Shown here in pieces: positions 22,901 through 34,279 of a stretch of DNA of 64,000 nt (position 1 is its first letter; each line of letters starts with the position of its first letter). The notes below the pieces were generated by a model, which was not told where the DNA came from, did not search any database, and saw nothing but the letters and a program-made list of their open reading frames with translations. Source of the stretch: Metridium senile (Eukaryota; Cnidaria; Anthozoa; Actiniaria; Metridiidae); the NCBI GenBank assembly GCA_949775045.1, contig OX459105.1:5796069-5860068 (forward strand), written 5' to 3'. The translations under genes were made by a program, and so were the position numbers.

Positions 22901-23610
22901 AATCCTAGTTAGGTCTTGGACATTTCAACTTGGGAAAAGCAACGTTTTTGTCAAGGAAAATAGTGTTTGATATCACGAAAACAGCGATACAAACCAAATC
23001 AAAACACTGAAGTAAAGAATAACCATTCACCAAACATAAACAGCAAATGAAAACAGTTAGTTGCCTTTTATGATATTGCAGCATTGAAGAATATGAATCT
23101 AATTTACATAATGGTTGTACTAGAATAAATAGAAATAGAAATTAGTAAATGTGCCGGGTTCGAATCTGTTGACACAAGAACTAGAGATGGTATGCTTGGG
23201 CTGCCTGTGGTATCCTTGGGCTGCCTGTGGTATGATTGGGCTTTGAGTCTATTTGGAAATCGTTAGGGTTTAAGTCATCGTTTAATTCATGGTTATAATA
23301 ACAATACTATCTTTATTTATAGAAAGTAACACTTGATCCTAAGACAATTTTCAAGTGGTTCTCAAAATGAAATATAAATACAACTAATATATAAATATTA
23401 AAAGTATAAATTAACTATCTAAATAAAAAGGAAAATATTTATTCATAAAAAATAACGATATTTACATTACAGCCAATCAGCGCACGAGAAATTTGTTATA
23501 GTAACAAAATTAATATCTTTCTAAAACGCGTGGATACCTCTAATTTGTTTTCGCTAGAAACGCTATAGTAATATCATCAAAGTTTTTTCCTAAGTTTATA
23601 TTTTAAAAAC
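22900..23610. other. Shared upstream flank of unit A
   Basis: Aligns with 45320-45865 plus 46847-47095 (B) and 63250-63980 (C). It carries a short tandem of TATGCTTGGGCTGCCTGTGG, 3 units here at about 23190 (2 in B, 5 in C). No gene seen. Confidence 0.7.
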
Positions 23611-24101
23611 TAGCGGTTTCTATTGAAAGTGAAGTGCTGCGACAGGTGAGAGAATGACGAAATGGACAAAAAACAAGAATTTGAAATGTTTAATAGAAAT
23701 AATTAAACAAAGTATTACAATATCAAACAATCAAAAACGATAATGGACTACATTGAAATCATAACTGGAAAATTCAGAGTAATGATCATAGCATAGACAA
23801 AATAAGATGATAATCAATAATGAATTGTGCAGATGTGATTGGCAATAGTTAAGAACTGGAACATTATTGGTGGTAACTGATACCAATGCTAAAGGTGGTA
23901 AACTGGAACTTTCCATTGTTAAATTATATTTTCTGTACCTGTTTGTGCTTATTTTTTGTTGTTTCTGTTAATTTTTGCATGAGTCTATTTGAACAAGAAC
24001 TTTTGAAAACACTTTTTTCAATAGGTTATCAACTTAACAATATAACAAGTCAAAAAACATGATAACAGAGTCGTTTCATTTAACCCATGAAACACTAACA
24101 A

Positions 24102-24626
24102 TTATTCACCATGAAATACCACGTAGTAATCAGTAGTATTGTTTGATGGAATAACAGGCGATTGATTTAGATTGTTTGCCTCGACGGGTGATTTATCAGG
24201 CGATTGATTTAGATTGTTTGCCTCGACGGGCGATTGTTCTGTTCGAATATCCAGTGGAAACCAGCGGGCTAGATCTGGTAAATAGGTAAGTGAAATCGTC
24301 TCTGTATCTGGTATAGTGTGTTCTTCGTTAGCTGTTAAATACATAGAATCTCCTTGAATTAAGATATAATCGATCATCTGAGTCGTCCATTGTGAAGGAT
24401 GGCACGAGTTTGCACACAACAAAGCCGAAAGACTGATAAAGGCGCATTGTCTTCCTCTAGAAACGACGGTAAAACGTTCGGCACCCTGATGAATACTTCC
24501 ACTTACAAGTAAATCAACAGAAAGAACCGCTGACCAAAGAAATAACCGCTGTACAGTACTCGATATACGGTCATCGAAGAAAATCTCGATATCCTTCGCC
24601 AGAACAATATAGATTCCCCCAGGCTC
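24102..24626 (-). pseudogene. Cysteine-protease-like fragment (SRGRQCAF motif)
   Basis: An open frame runs from just after a TGA (24627-24629) to TAA at 24102. An ATG occurs only at 24422 (MLCANSCHPSQW). The upstream part reads SIHQGAERFTVVSRGRQCAF, then WTTQMIDYILIQGDSMYL. This resembles the N-terminal half, with its presumed catalytic Cys in GRQC, of the herpesvirus tegument-type (C76-like) deubiquitinase domain. That domain also occurs in many animal mobile-element proteins. The family call is from memory of the motif pattern. The catalytic His region is missing. Instead a 13-residue repeat (SPVEANNLNQSP) occurs twice before the stop. Probably a truncated relic; it has no start near its true N-terminus. 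It is absent from units B and C. Confidence 0.45.
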
Positions 24627-24905
24627 TCACGTCCACAGAAATCCCGCGAGATTAGTTTTTAATAATTAAAGGAGCTCAAGGAGCTCATGTGGTTACTCTC
24701 ACTTGTTTAGTTAAGTTAAGTGTTAGAAATGATGATACTATAAGTTTCTGCCTTGAAATGCTGCAATGCTATTCGAGTGGCTTTTGAATTTAGAGTAGAA
24801 GTTAAAATAAATAGAAAAATAATTATAGACCTACCCAAAAATTAGATTAAATGGAAACTAGACGCTCTGTGAGCGACTGAACAGAAGGGATTCTGAGGGA
24901 TTGAA

Positions 24906-25050
24906 ATAGCTGTTATTACAGTTATATGCAAATGATTTTGAACAATGGGTTGAAGTGGAGGCTTTCGGGCGAAAACAATAGGTTTGCCCGAAAGCCTCAA
25001 TTTGAATCCATTGTTTGAAATCATTTGCATATAACTGTAATAACAGCTAT
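24906..25050. mobile_element. AATAGCTGTTATTACAG foldback MITE
   Basis: 145 bp, almost entirely self-complementary (ATAGCTGTTATTACAGTTAT ... and its inverse), with a second perfect inner hairpin GGCTTTCGGGC/GCCCGAAAGCC. Each arm holds ATGCAAAT. It is the best-preserved member of the family. Confidence 0.9.
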
Positions 25051-25089
25051 TCATAATGTATCATACATAGATCATACACAATACATATA

Positions 25090-25205
25090 CAGTGGTACCT
25101 CTATTAAGCGGTCACCCATTAAGTGGTCACCCTCTATTAGGCGGTCAGAATAAAAAGCTCCAAATCTATTCCTATATACCTATTCTATACCTCTTTTCTG
25201 CGGCC
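25090..25205. mobile_element. CAGTGGTACCTCTATTAAGCGG element fragment
   Basis: CAGTGGTACCTCTATTAAGC and repeated CTCTATTAGGCGGTCA motifs resemble the ends of pogo/Tigger-type elements. No matching opposite end found. Confidence 0.35.
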
Positions 25206-26157
25206 AACCCGGCTACTTTGGAACAAAAATAAACATATGCACGTAAATCATTTATGACTAATTTTAGGTTATTTTAATGAGAAATGTCCTTATCCCAAAA
25301 TTCATAATGTTTTCATTGAGAAAATGAAAACTAAATCTCAGAAACATTATTATCAAGATTAACCTTTTGAGAAATAAACGTCACGAAAATAAAGATGGAT
25401 TTTGGGCTGTATGAATCTGTTCGACATATATTTCTATGTACCGGGATGCCTGTGTTACAAAGTGTTGACATTTCATCCCGTCCCCTCCCCCCAAAGCGCC
25501 GCTACGAAGATTTGAGTATGCGATAATGGATATAGAGTTCGAAAACTTGAATGCTTCGAATACTTGAAGTTGTTCTTGAAAATTCAACGTCAGAACAAGA
25601 AAGATAGATAGTTATTTAAGCAATTTGTGTAATTTTTGAGGCGATTTGGGCTGTTGAGAGTGGTTTTCAGACAGGCCGATCTGAATATTTTTATGTCGTG
25701 TTGACGGTGTTCGCTTTGTAGGCTACGTGAAGGAAGTCACGTTCTCTGACATTATGAAGAACAAAAATAGCACATTAATCAATATAAACTCAAGATTTCT
25801 GTTTGAAAGTGCTTGATAATATACCGAAGCGAATGCAATTCTGCTGGCGTGGCACTTCTTCTGTGAAAGGACTTCGCTAACGGCGGATCATTCCGGACAA
25901 GATATCCTCGTCTTTATAAAAAAAAGAATTTTGCCCTCCAATTATATCCGGCAGATGAAACTTGAAATAGGATCTCCTTAATCGATTAAGTTTTTAAAAG
26001 AAATAACGACTAAAAGTACATAAAAGTACCTTTATTTGCGCGTACCGACCTAGGCCTTGGGGCAGAGAGGTCATCTATCGTGACGTCACATTCTATTGTT
26101 ACAGACGGACTTGCTCAGCGTGATGACAAAGTGGTACTCCGTAGGACGGAGTAACCA

Positions 26158-27140
26158 CAAAAATGGGTTGGGTTGGATATTTAGTCAATAATTCGTTATG
26201 CACACAAAATGCCTTTTTCATAATTTTCAGCAAAAAGTTATTGAAAAATATAGTTGTCTTGTGTTAAATAAGATTTTGGACTTAAACTCAAAACTATATA
26301 TATCGCAGATTATTATTTCTCGTTTTTTTCTTGAGTAATCCTGACCAGTAAGAAATAGTATTCACCTTTAAAATACGCACAAATACGCCTACGTCATCAG
26401 GTATTTATGACCCGTGGACAAAAACTATCTACATGCACATATTGATGTTGTAAGAAAAAAATAAACATGAATAAACTGGGAGCTTGGCTATTAGGTATTT
26501 CCTAATTTATAAATAAATTTGTATAGGTTGTATAACTTTTTTTAAATTATATAAAGCTTAATCAATTATTAGCAAGTATATTGTTAGACTACGACTCCCT
26601 GCCTTTTTAAGTATTAATTATAGATTTATCAATTTCATAATTATGTCTAGTAATTGTTACAAGCATAGACAAGTAGTATTCGTTTCGGGTTACTCGCATT
26701 TTGTTATTCAAGATAATTCTTTTAGTTTCAAGTTCGGAATCGTTACAAACGTTTTGATTAAGTCATTGTAAGACTTCGTTTCGTTCTTGTCTTAATTTTG
26801 TAAAGAATTGACTTAGTTTTAAGTTATGACGCAGTTCATGAATCAGAGTTTTATTTACACTTGTAGTCAGGTGAGCAACATAACGTACACAGAACCAAGG
26901 TCGTTCTGAGTAGGGAAGTCCCCTCAGAACGAACCATTCCCTTATTGGCAAATGTTTACATTAACCTTACGGCACGTTGGGAGTTCTGTTTGGGTTATGT
27001 CTCACACATATAAATCCGATGTAATAAGAATTGTAGTCAGTCGAGGTCTAAGTTAAAAAGTAGAAGCTGTCACAGAAAAGTAATAAAACGAAATTGACAA
27101 AAAGAATTAAAGGTACGTTTTCAATGCTGTGATGATCCCG
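26158..27140. other. Segment paralogous to 47100-48050
   Basis: Colinear with unit B, including the CGTTCTGAG...CTCAGAACG hairpin (26910-26935) and TAAATCCGATGTAATAAGAA. Unit C reaches its first bases at the window end. A frame at 26763-26951 is not conserved as protein. No gene seen. Confidence 0.6.
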
Positions 27141-27149
27141 TAGTCCAAC

Positions 27150-27570
27150 AATATCATTGCTTTAAAGTTCACTCGCGTCACAAAGCTGAAATCATATCTG
27201 TCTGATATTTATTCACTGGTAAAGGTCAAAATAGTTTTGATTCAAACTCTCATTGATGTTGTCAGTCTAGATCAGCCAACAAATAAGCAACTGACATTTT
27301 GTATCTCAGTTTGAAAAAAGAACCTTCAAAGTTTTTTTGCTGTCAAAACCAGCTAGCTCATTTCGAGAGAAAAGCCAACAAAGGCATTGTAGACTGACTA
27401 CAAAGATATGAAATTACAATTTGAAATGATTTTCATACCGTGACCTACTAAAGATAGCCAAGGCATTTAGTCCTTAGAGTCACGCAATCCTTGTTATTGT
27501 GTCTGAACCAGTAACATCACGCTATTCAACTATCACATTACTAATGCATCACGAGATATTTTTGTGTTTG
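27150..27570 (+). promoter_or_regulatory. Orphan inverted copy of the TRIM upstream region
   Basis: Reverse complement of the region upstream of the TRIM genes (closest to 44945-45310 of gene B), ending at GATATTTTTGTG, just short of the 5' UTR/ATG. The sequence past that point is unrelated. Unit B has the equivalent at 48065-48425 with the same break. Confidence 0.7.
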
Positions 27571-27629
27571 AAATTTATTTTAACTTTCTAGTATCTCGAA
27601 CGAGATTGATCATTGTATTAAAGATGGGA

Positions 27630-28140
27630 TAGACCACGTCAAACAAGAGACGTCAAATTGGATGATTTGCGTGACAATCTGACCTAAAAAAAGATTACAA
27701 CAAAATCAATGTGTTACGTAAAACGTAAGCGTTTTACGCAAGTGTGCGTAAGTCAAGTCTCGCATGTAAATTCGACAAGAATCGGAGCAGTATTAACGTT
27801 TGTTTTTGACCTGAATAGTCCTTTAATGAACGCCAGAGTTAAGGGAATTGACATTTAGCAATTGTTTTCGATTAGGCAAAGATTCAAAAGTTATGACAAT
27901 CCAATTAAAACAAAAAAATCAACACAGCAAATAGCAGCCTAGCCGTGTGTTTTTCCTGTCAATACAATGTATTTTTTTATAGTTGTTTTAAAATTGCGAG
28001 AGGAATAGCCTGAGAAAACAGAAGTTGTTTCGCTCCTCGTCCCCCCGCGTTCGCGGGGAAGAGCCGAGCGAAACAACGTGTTTTCTCAGGCTAGTCGAGA
28101 GGAATTGTACAATTAAGGATGAATTGTTTTGCTGAATCAC
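27630..28140. repeat. Module repeated in inverse order in unit B
   Basis: 27700-28140 is the reverse complement of 48947-49290 (TTACGTAAAACGTAAGCG ... GCGAGAGGAAT). GACCACGTCAAACAAGAGACG (27630) matches 48500. It also contains a GTAAAACG/CGTTTTAC hairpin at 27718. Confidence 0.7.
28006..28096. mobile_element. 90-bp foldback of the TAGCCTG family
   Basis: TAGCCTGAGAAAACAGAAG ... with a self-complementary right half ending TTTTCTCAGGCTA, and a GC-rich CCCGCG/CGCGGG loop. It is flanked by CGAGAGGAA on both sides. Unit B has the intact empty site (reverse complement, about 48990). Confidence 0.8.
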
Positions 28141-28455
28141 TGACAAAACATCATTGAAAAGTTCAACGAAGGTAGATTCGATAATTCATAACATAAGTAG
28201 TAGTTTGTATCGTGAAACAAATTCACTGACTGCCGAGGTACGCTAACAGGTTTAAAGGGGCCGCCGGTTGGGTCGGTTTTTCCGTTGTTTATGCTTAATT
28301 TTTCAACGATAAATTGTTTTTAGTGGAACTGAAATGTTAAAAAAACGAAAAATGTACAAACAAGCAAAACAAATACAACATAAACAGCTAGCGTTAGACC
28401 CGACTCATGGCGCTTTGTGTTAATCTCTTACCTTAGCTGAATTACGATATACACC
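28115..28455. repeat. Left arm of a long-range inverted repeat
   Basis: Parts of this arm (GAATTGTTTTGCTGAATCAC; AAACAGCTAGCGTTAGACC) are inverted at 33655-33965, framing 5.2 kb between them. Confidence 0.7.
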
Positions 28456-28518
28456 CATGCGAGTTAGGTATTTCCTAATTTGTATATAAATTTGTATAGT
28501 TTGTATAATTTTTTCAAT

Positions 28519-28752
28519 TATACCTACTTGCAGTAAGGTTGTCATACAAAATAGAACATTTGTCACAAACAAAATAGAACATTTGTGATTTAGTGCGAAA
28601 GGAATTAATTAAAAGACAAAAGAGAGAGTTCAGCTTGAGTGATCTTCTTTTGTCTTTTAATCAATTCCTATCGTACTATATCACAAATGTTCTATTTTCT
28701 TTATAACAAATGTATATTTTTGTATGACAACCTTACTGCAAGTAGGTGTATA
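28519..28752. mobile_element. Foldback MITE (CTACTTGCAGTAAGG ends)
   Basis: Arms TACCTACTTGCAGTAAGG...CAAAAG and its inverse meet around a short GAGAGAGTTCAGCTTGAG centre. A decayed relative lies at 60195-60340. Confidence 0.85.
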
Positions 28753-29220
28753 TAAGGGTTATTCAATTATTAGCAAGTATATCATTGCCTTTGATAAGTT
28801 TTCATGCTCGATGAAATAACATAGCTAGTAGTTAATACATTGTAAATTATAAAGAAAGAGAAAGAAAGTACACATGAGGTTTTGGCTTAAAGCTCAATTA
28901 TTAACACATTTATTTCCTAATTATTTTTACAGTTTTACGATGTGGGTTTCCTGTGGCTAAACGTGTAACGTCAGACACACGTGTACAGCGGGTTTACCAC
29001 AAAGACTATGACGTTTCATGTTCCATACGATGTGCGCGCTTGAAATTTACATGACGTCATAGATGCTAATTGAGCGATCATTGCGCGCCAAACAACTTAT
29101 AGACTAGTAAGCACGAGTCGCGGCTCTCGCGAAAAATACTTTTTAAACAAGAACAAAAAAAGAATTTGTTCACAAAAGTCATCAAAGGTTAAATCACTTG
29201 GATTTTTTAAGTCTTTTAAT
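28753..29220. other. Unassigned AT-rich stretch
   Basis: I see nothing coding or repetitive beyond short purine runs. Confidence 0.4.
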
Positions 29221-29223
29221 TAA

Positions 29224-29322
29224 TATAAAGGTTTGGGATCCATTTTGTAAATTCTTGACTGTAATACAATGTATATATGTTCTGTAACACAGTTGAGAAT
29301 TTACAAAATGGATCCCAAACCT
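29224..29322. mobile_element. 99-bp foldback
   Basis: TATAAAGGTTTGGGATCCAT ... is exactly inverted as ATGGATCCCAAACCTTTATA, arms of about 32 bp. Confidence 0.85.
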
Positions 29323-29458
29323 TTATATAACTACCTCGACAGCGCAATGACGAGACATCAATTGCGAAGTAAGTATTTGAAAAATCTTGGTTCATAGGAT
29401 ATAGTCACGTGATCAATCAATTAACTTTAATTGTACATTTTTCTTCAGATGCATTTCT

Positions 29459-29535
29459 ACTAGTCTCCCCTTAGCCAATTTTAGTCTCGTTCCACTCCCC
29501 TACGTTCCACTTCTTGGAGAAAGTGGGGAGACTAC
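29459..29535. repeat. Short inverted repeat TAGTCTCCCC/GGGGAGACTA
   Basis: Ten-base perfect ends, with partly complementary interior (CCACTTCTTGG). Confidence 0.55.
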
Positions 29536-29539
29536 ATTT

Positions 29540-30577
29540 CTACATGCCCAGCAACAACTAAAATAAATAAAAGTAAGAAATCACGATTAAAAATTACTGA
29601 AATTCACAAAATAGTTTAATTTGTAGAGATTAACTTTAAAACTAATCCAAGCAAGTTTTCCATGCGACGTTGATCATGAAGAGCCATGAAAATAGAAATG
29701 AAAAGAAAAAAACGAAATGACTATAATCTAAGGGATTTGACAAGTTGTACGCAGCAGTCACAGATCTATTTCACAATATCTATATCAATATTACTTTGTA
29801 TCAAAACATTTATATATGAAAGAATCATAACAAGATACAGATGCGTAATATAATAGAAACAAAACCTCTTTTATTTTACTTAATGTTTTTATTTATTTAT
29901 TTTTATTTTGCTTGAACAAGATGACATTATTCGTTTTGACATAGAAGCTTCATTTCCAATAATTACTTGCACACACCTGAACTATTAGAAAAGCTTCCCC
30001 CGTTTTGCTTGTAATAGTGAATATCATCAGCGACTTCAAAAGCAAGACAGTGCTCACTTGAATCAGGTGTGTAAACTGTAAACTAAACTCACTGTAACAG
30101 CAAATGCAGTGAAACTCATGATCTTTTTGACTCTCGATTCACCATCCCATGATTTTCACAATAAAATACATTCTCTTGCTTTCTTTTTTTGAGTTTGATG
30201 TCAATTTAACAATCCAAAAGTTATATGCACGACAGTCATCAACAACCTTTTTGGCTTTTTCGGTGTGGTCTCGATCGATATTTTCACATTGTTCCATGAT
30301 TGTAAAAATCCGACTGTTTTCCGAAGTTATGCCCTAGCATCCTGCGGCGCATCTCGTCTCCATGCTGCCCTTTTAAAAAACAAATTTTAACTCATTTGCT
30401 GAGATCGGAGATTATCATAATTTTTATTGTAGTTGAACAGCAACGTAGAGTTTATAGTTAAATTGTTAGTTATTTGTGTTTCTTACTCGCAGGCTGCTTT
30501 CGAACAGCGTGGCCTACAGTCCAGGCAGGTAACCGCATCATAAGTTTAAGTAAATTATACTTTAATTTCTTGTTGAT
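29540..30577. other. Unassigned stretch
   Basis: No credible gene. A weak inverted pair CACACACCTGAAC/GAATCAGGTGTGT lies at 29970-30072. Confidence 0.4.
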
Positions 30578-30581
30578 TTAA

Positions 30582-32913
30582 GGTGGATCAAAACTTTCGC
30601 AAAGCAGATTTCTTGATTTTTTAACTCGCTCGCTTCGCAAAAGTATCGCGCCAATTTAACTAAAATTTTGATATAATATAATTTGGTTATTCTACCTTTT
30701 AGCGATGTACTTTATTTTTAAATTTTCTTAGTGGTTTATTGGAAACAGTGGATTTTCAAACGACGGTATTTTTAGTTTTTACCGATTATTTCCAAATCCA
30801 ACAGTCCGATCGTTATCAAAGTTTCAGGATCTTATAATCACTTATAATGCTCTAGGTCCTGTGAATTTAGTTGGAAAATCTGGGCTAGAAATAAAGATAT
30901 GAACATGGTTCAAAATTGAGGCCGAAATCTGAATCATATAAAGTATTGAGCCTTAGAATAAATAGTATACATAGGATTGCCTTTAACTTTCGATATATTA
31001 ATGTTCAATTATATTTAATAAACATACCACAATATCAGTTTCATAGCCTTGAAATTAAAGGAGTAATATTTTTTTAGCTGAAGGTAGGTAGAGACGGCAA
31101 AATGTGAACTTTCTCTATAAATCACAATTTTCCTGTTTTCTTCAAAACGGCTCCAGAGATTTCTTTTATATTCACCATACCAGTAGTCCAAGGCTTTATC
31201 TAAATATCAGTGAAATGTGTACGGCTTGTCCTATCCTAACTTTGGAGAAAACATTTTTTGAATCTAGGTGTATCTAAACATCACATATCGCTTCTGATAA
31301 TTTATTCTATTACGAGCAACAACATTGAACTCGGCCGTTCAGCATGTAGATATTTTGTCTGCGCATGCGTTTGTTTTGATGCTAAAATTCCTTTTCACGT
31401 CGAATGAAAGAATTTTATGCTGACATGGAACATTTAGTTTGCAATCTCATCTTGCACAACTATGTTCAAGAACCGAATTACTGAGATATCAAATGTTGAC
31501 CGTCTACTAGTGCGCTGTAATTAATTATTTCAATCGAACAAACTCCGGATGGAAAAATATCACACGTCAAAGTCTGACAAAAGTGAAAAGAAAGACCAGA
31601 ACTGCGTACTTGCAAGTAGCATGTTGGACGATAAACCAATGTGCAGGTCAAAACTTTTAGTAGAAGTTATAACCAATACGCTACTTTGTGCATTGCATTA
31701 TATTAGGAGATATTAGACGCCTTAGATCGTCAAGTAAACCGCCGTGTTGATGTCAATATCAGCAATATCGAGTGCGAAATCCTTAGAATTCATCATAGAA
31801 TTGTTATATCTTAAACATCGTGCCCCAAAAAAACGTTTAAAGAAATTGCTATTTCCATGTTTACTTCTCGCAAAACTGAATTATTTTGGAAGAAACTTGT
31901 TGTCCCTGGATATGATTTCAAGCAATGTTTACAACATGGTTTAGGCCCTGTTTCACTGTGATAAATTTGACGAACTTCAACAACCTGTATTTTATAATCT
32001 AAAAGATTTATCTAGAATGTAATTATATATTTCGATTTTATGGGAGCCATTAAGGTTTTTGCCTATAAAGCCAACTTTAATTCTTAATTCAAGAATAAAA
32101 AATAGTTCGCTAAAATTTGCATGTTGTTTTGAGCGAAAATATGCATAAAACCACGTACACAAAATCGCTTTGGATCACATTGCGGGACCAAAAGTTACTA
32201 CCTAAAAAGCTTAGTTTTGCAAAATATAAACATGTAAAAAGCTATTTCTGAAGTAAATTCGCTGGGGCACGATGTTTAAGATATAAAAATTCTAAGACGA
32301 ATTCTAAGGATTTCGCACGCACTCGAGGTAATCAAGGCAGTTTTTTTGACGATCGAGGTTGTCTAATATCTCCCAATATGATTAAATACAAACAGTATCG
32401 TGTTTGTAATGACTTATACTGTTATGTTTACCTAATAGATTAAATTAGCGCCCAAACTTGTATTTGAAAGTTCGAAGTTCTGGTCCTTTTATCCACTTTT
32501 GTCAGACTTTGACGTGTGATATTTTTCCATCCGGAGTTTGTTCGATTGAAATAATTAACTACAGCGCACTAGTAGACGGTCAACATTTGATATCTCAGTA
32601 ATTCGGTTGTTGAACATAGTTGTGCAAGATGAGATTGCAAACTAAATGTTCCATGTCAGCATAAAATTCTTTCATTCGACGTGACAAGGAATTTTAGCAT
32701 CAAAACAAACGCATGCGCAGACAAAATATCTACATGCTCGGCCGTTCCACATCCTCGCGTTCGGAGGAATATTTGCATATTCACCTTTGACTAATCTGTG
32801 TCGTTATGCAAATATTTCTCCGAACGCGAGGATGTGGAACGGCCGCAATACTTTTGCGAAGTGAGCGAGTTAAAAAAATCAAGAAATCTGCTTAGCGAAA
32901 GTTTTGATCCACC
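30582..32913. mobile_element. 2.3-kb TTAA-flanked palindromic element
   Basis: Outer arms GGTGGATCAAAACTTTCGC... (30582-30655) and its inverse end exactly at TTAA on both sides (30578-30581 and 32914-32917). Inner arms, about 31335-31925 and 32160-32745, are also inverted copies. The left side has ~0.67 kb with no partner. The right side carries a separate foldback at 32743-32846. No transposase recognised. The first bases GGTGG match the other TTAA element at 16264. Confidence 0.8.
32743..32846. mobile_element. 104-bp foldback inside the TTAA element
   Basis: CGGCCGTTCCACATCCTCGC... and its exact inverse, arms of ~42 bp, around a ~20-bp loop. Confidence 0.9.
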
Positions 32914-33044
32914 TTAACCCTTTTACTTTATTTTCTTCAGGAATGGGACAACCTCCATAAATACTTCGCTACTATAAAGTAAAGAAAATGCAATTGTTGG
33001 AATTTGAAAATACTGAAATATGTAAAGATATTAGACAACGAAAT

Positions 33045-33640
33045 ATGCGTGAAGGAGGGATGCTGGGAAAAAAATGAAGGAATCATTGGGGGAATGAATG
33101 AATAAATAACTGAATTAATGAAGGAAGAAAAGACCAAAGGAAGAGAGGGACAAAGAATAGAGGAAGCAAAGAAGTAACGAGGGAAGGTCGAGAAGGAAAG
33201 AATAGAAAAAAAAAGATATAATAAATCACATCAACAGAATAACCAGAAGTGAGTCAATGAAAATGTGAACAAGAAGAAAAAAGAAAACAATAAGGAATGT
33301 AGGAGGGAACAAGAAAGAAGGGAAGGATGAAAGGAGGGCAGGAGGGCAGGAGGGCAGGAGGGAAGAAGGGAAACAAGGGAAAGCGGGAAGGAGGGAAAGC
33401 GGAAAGGAGGGAAAGCGGGAAGGAGGGAAAGCGGGAAGGAGGGATCAAGGAAGAAATTGAGTTATTAATTGAAGTGAGCAAAGAAAAAGAGAGTAGGAAG
33501 TAAGTAATAAAGGAAGAGAATTGATGATGATAGTGTAAGGAAAGGCAAGAGGATGGAAGGATATAGGAAGGAATTATGTTATTTAAGTGAGCAAAGCAGG
33601 AGGAAGGCGGGAGGAATCTACAAAGGGAGGGAAGGCTGCA
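33045..33640. repeat. Purine-rich tract with GGAAGGAGGGAAAGC repeat
   Basis: Almost pure A/G on the + strand. At 33310-33445 it is tandem GCAGGAGG and GGAAGGAGGGAAAGCG units. Such polypurine tracts can form triplex structure. Confidence 0.8.
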
Positions 33641-33654
33641 AAATGAATCTGTCG

Positions 33655-33965
33655 TGTCTGTATATCGTAATTCAGCTAAGGTAAGAGATTAACACAAAGC
33701 GGCATGAGTGGTCTAACGCTAGCTGTTTATGTTGTATTTGTTTTACTTGTTTGTGTATTTTTCGTTTCTTTTTAGTTCCACGAAAAACATGAATTGAAGA
33801 TTAATTAGTTAGCTACTACTATTGCATCTGTTTCAATTAACTATTGTAAAAATAAAATTGTAAAAATATGTAGTGAATAAAGATGAATTGAATTGAATTA
33901 TCGAATTTACCTTCTTTGAACTTTTTATTGAAGTTTTGTCAGTGATTCAGCAAAACAATTCGTGC
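33655..33965. repeat. Right arm of the long-range inverted repeat
   Basis: Inverse of parts of 28115-28455, interrupted by a ~100-bp insert ending in GAATTGAATTGAATTA that looks like a retroelement tail. Confidence 0.7.
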
Positions 33966-34279
33966 CTTGACAATGTCCGCTTTAAAGTCAAAAATACATT
34001 ACTTGAAATTTTGAATAGCGCAATATACAAGGCACCTGAACATCCATCCCGCGGGATTGACCACAGGAACCCCACAATCTACAAGCGCGCCACAGGAAAC
34101 AAAAAGACTAGAAGCGCGCGCCAAACGAAGAAACCGAAAGAGTCGCGCGCATTTTTTTTCATTGATCTTTATTGAAAAATAAAAAATCCTCGAAAGGAGT
34201 AGTTGGGCTGCCTATGCCCAAACTTGTTAAGCTTGATAACATACATATATTTTTCTACAAAAAGGGAAAATAATTTACC

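Larger units (their letters stand above)
23611..26157. other. 2.5-kb stretch private to unit A
   Basis: Units B and C run straight from TTGATATTT(C/T)... into AAAAATGGGTTGGG. Unit A has 2.5 kb between these points. It contains the protease-like fragment, a foldback and a CTCTATTAAGCGG element. I see no terminal repeats bounding it as a whole. Confidence 0.6.

Noticed and set aside
23150..23180. GTGCCGGGTTCGAATCTG resembling a tRNA/SINE B-box
   Set aside because: No A-box upstream and no cloverleaf. Units B and C have the changed form GAGTTCGAACC at the same place.
29303..29370. ATGGATCCCAAACC... followed by a strong GTAAGTATT donor, as a first exon
   Set aside because: The ATG lies in the arm of a foldback element, and no next exon in frame could be found.
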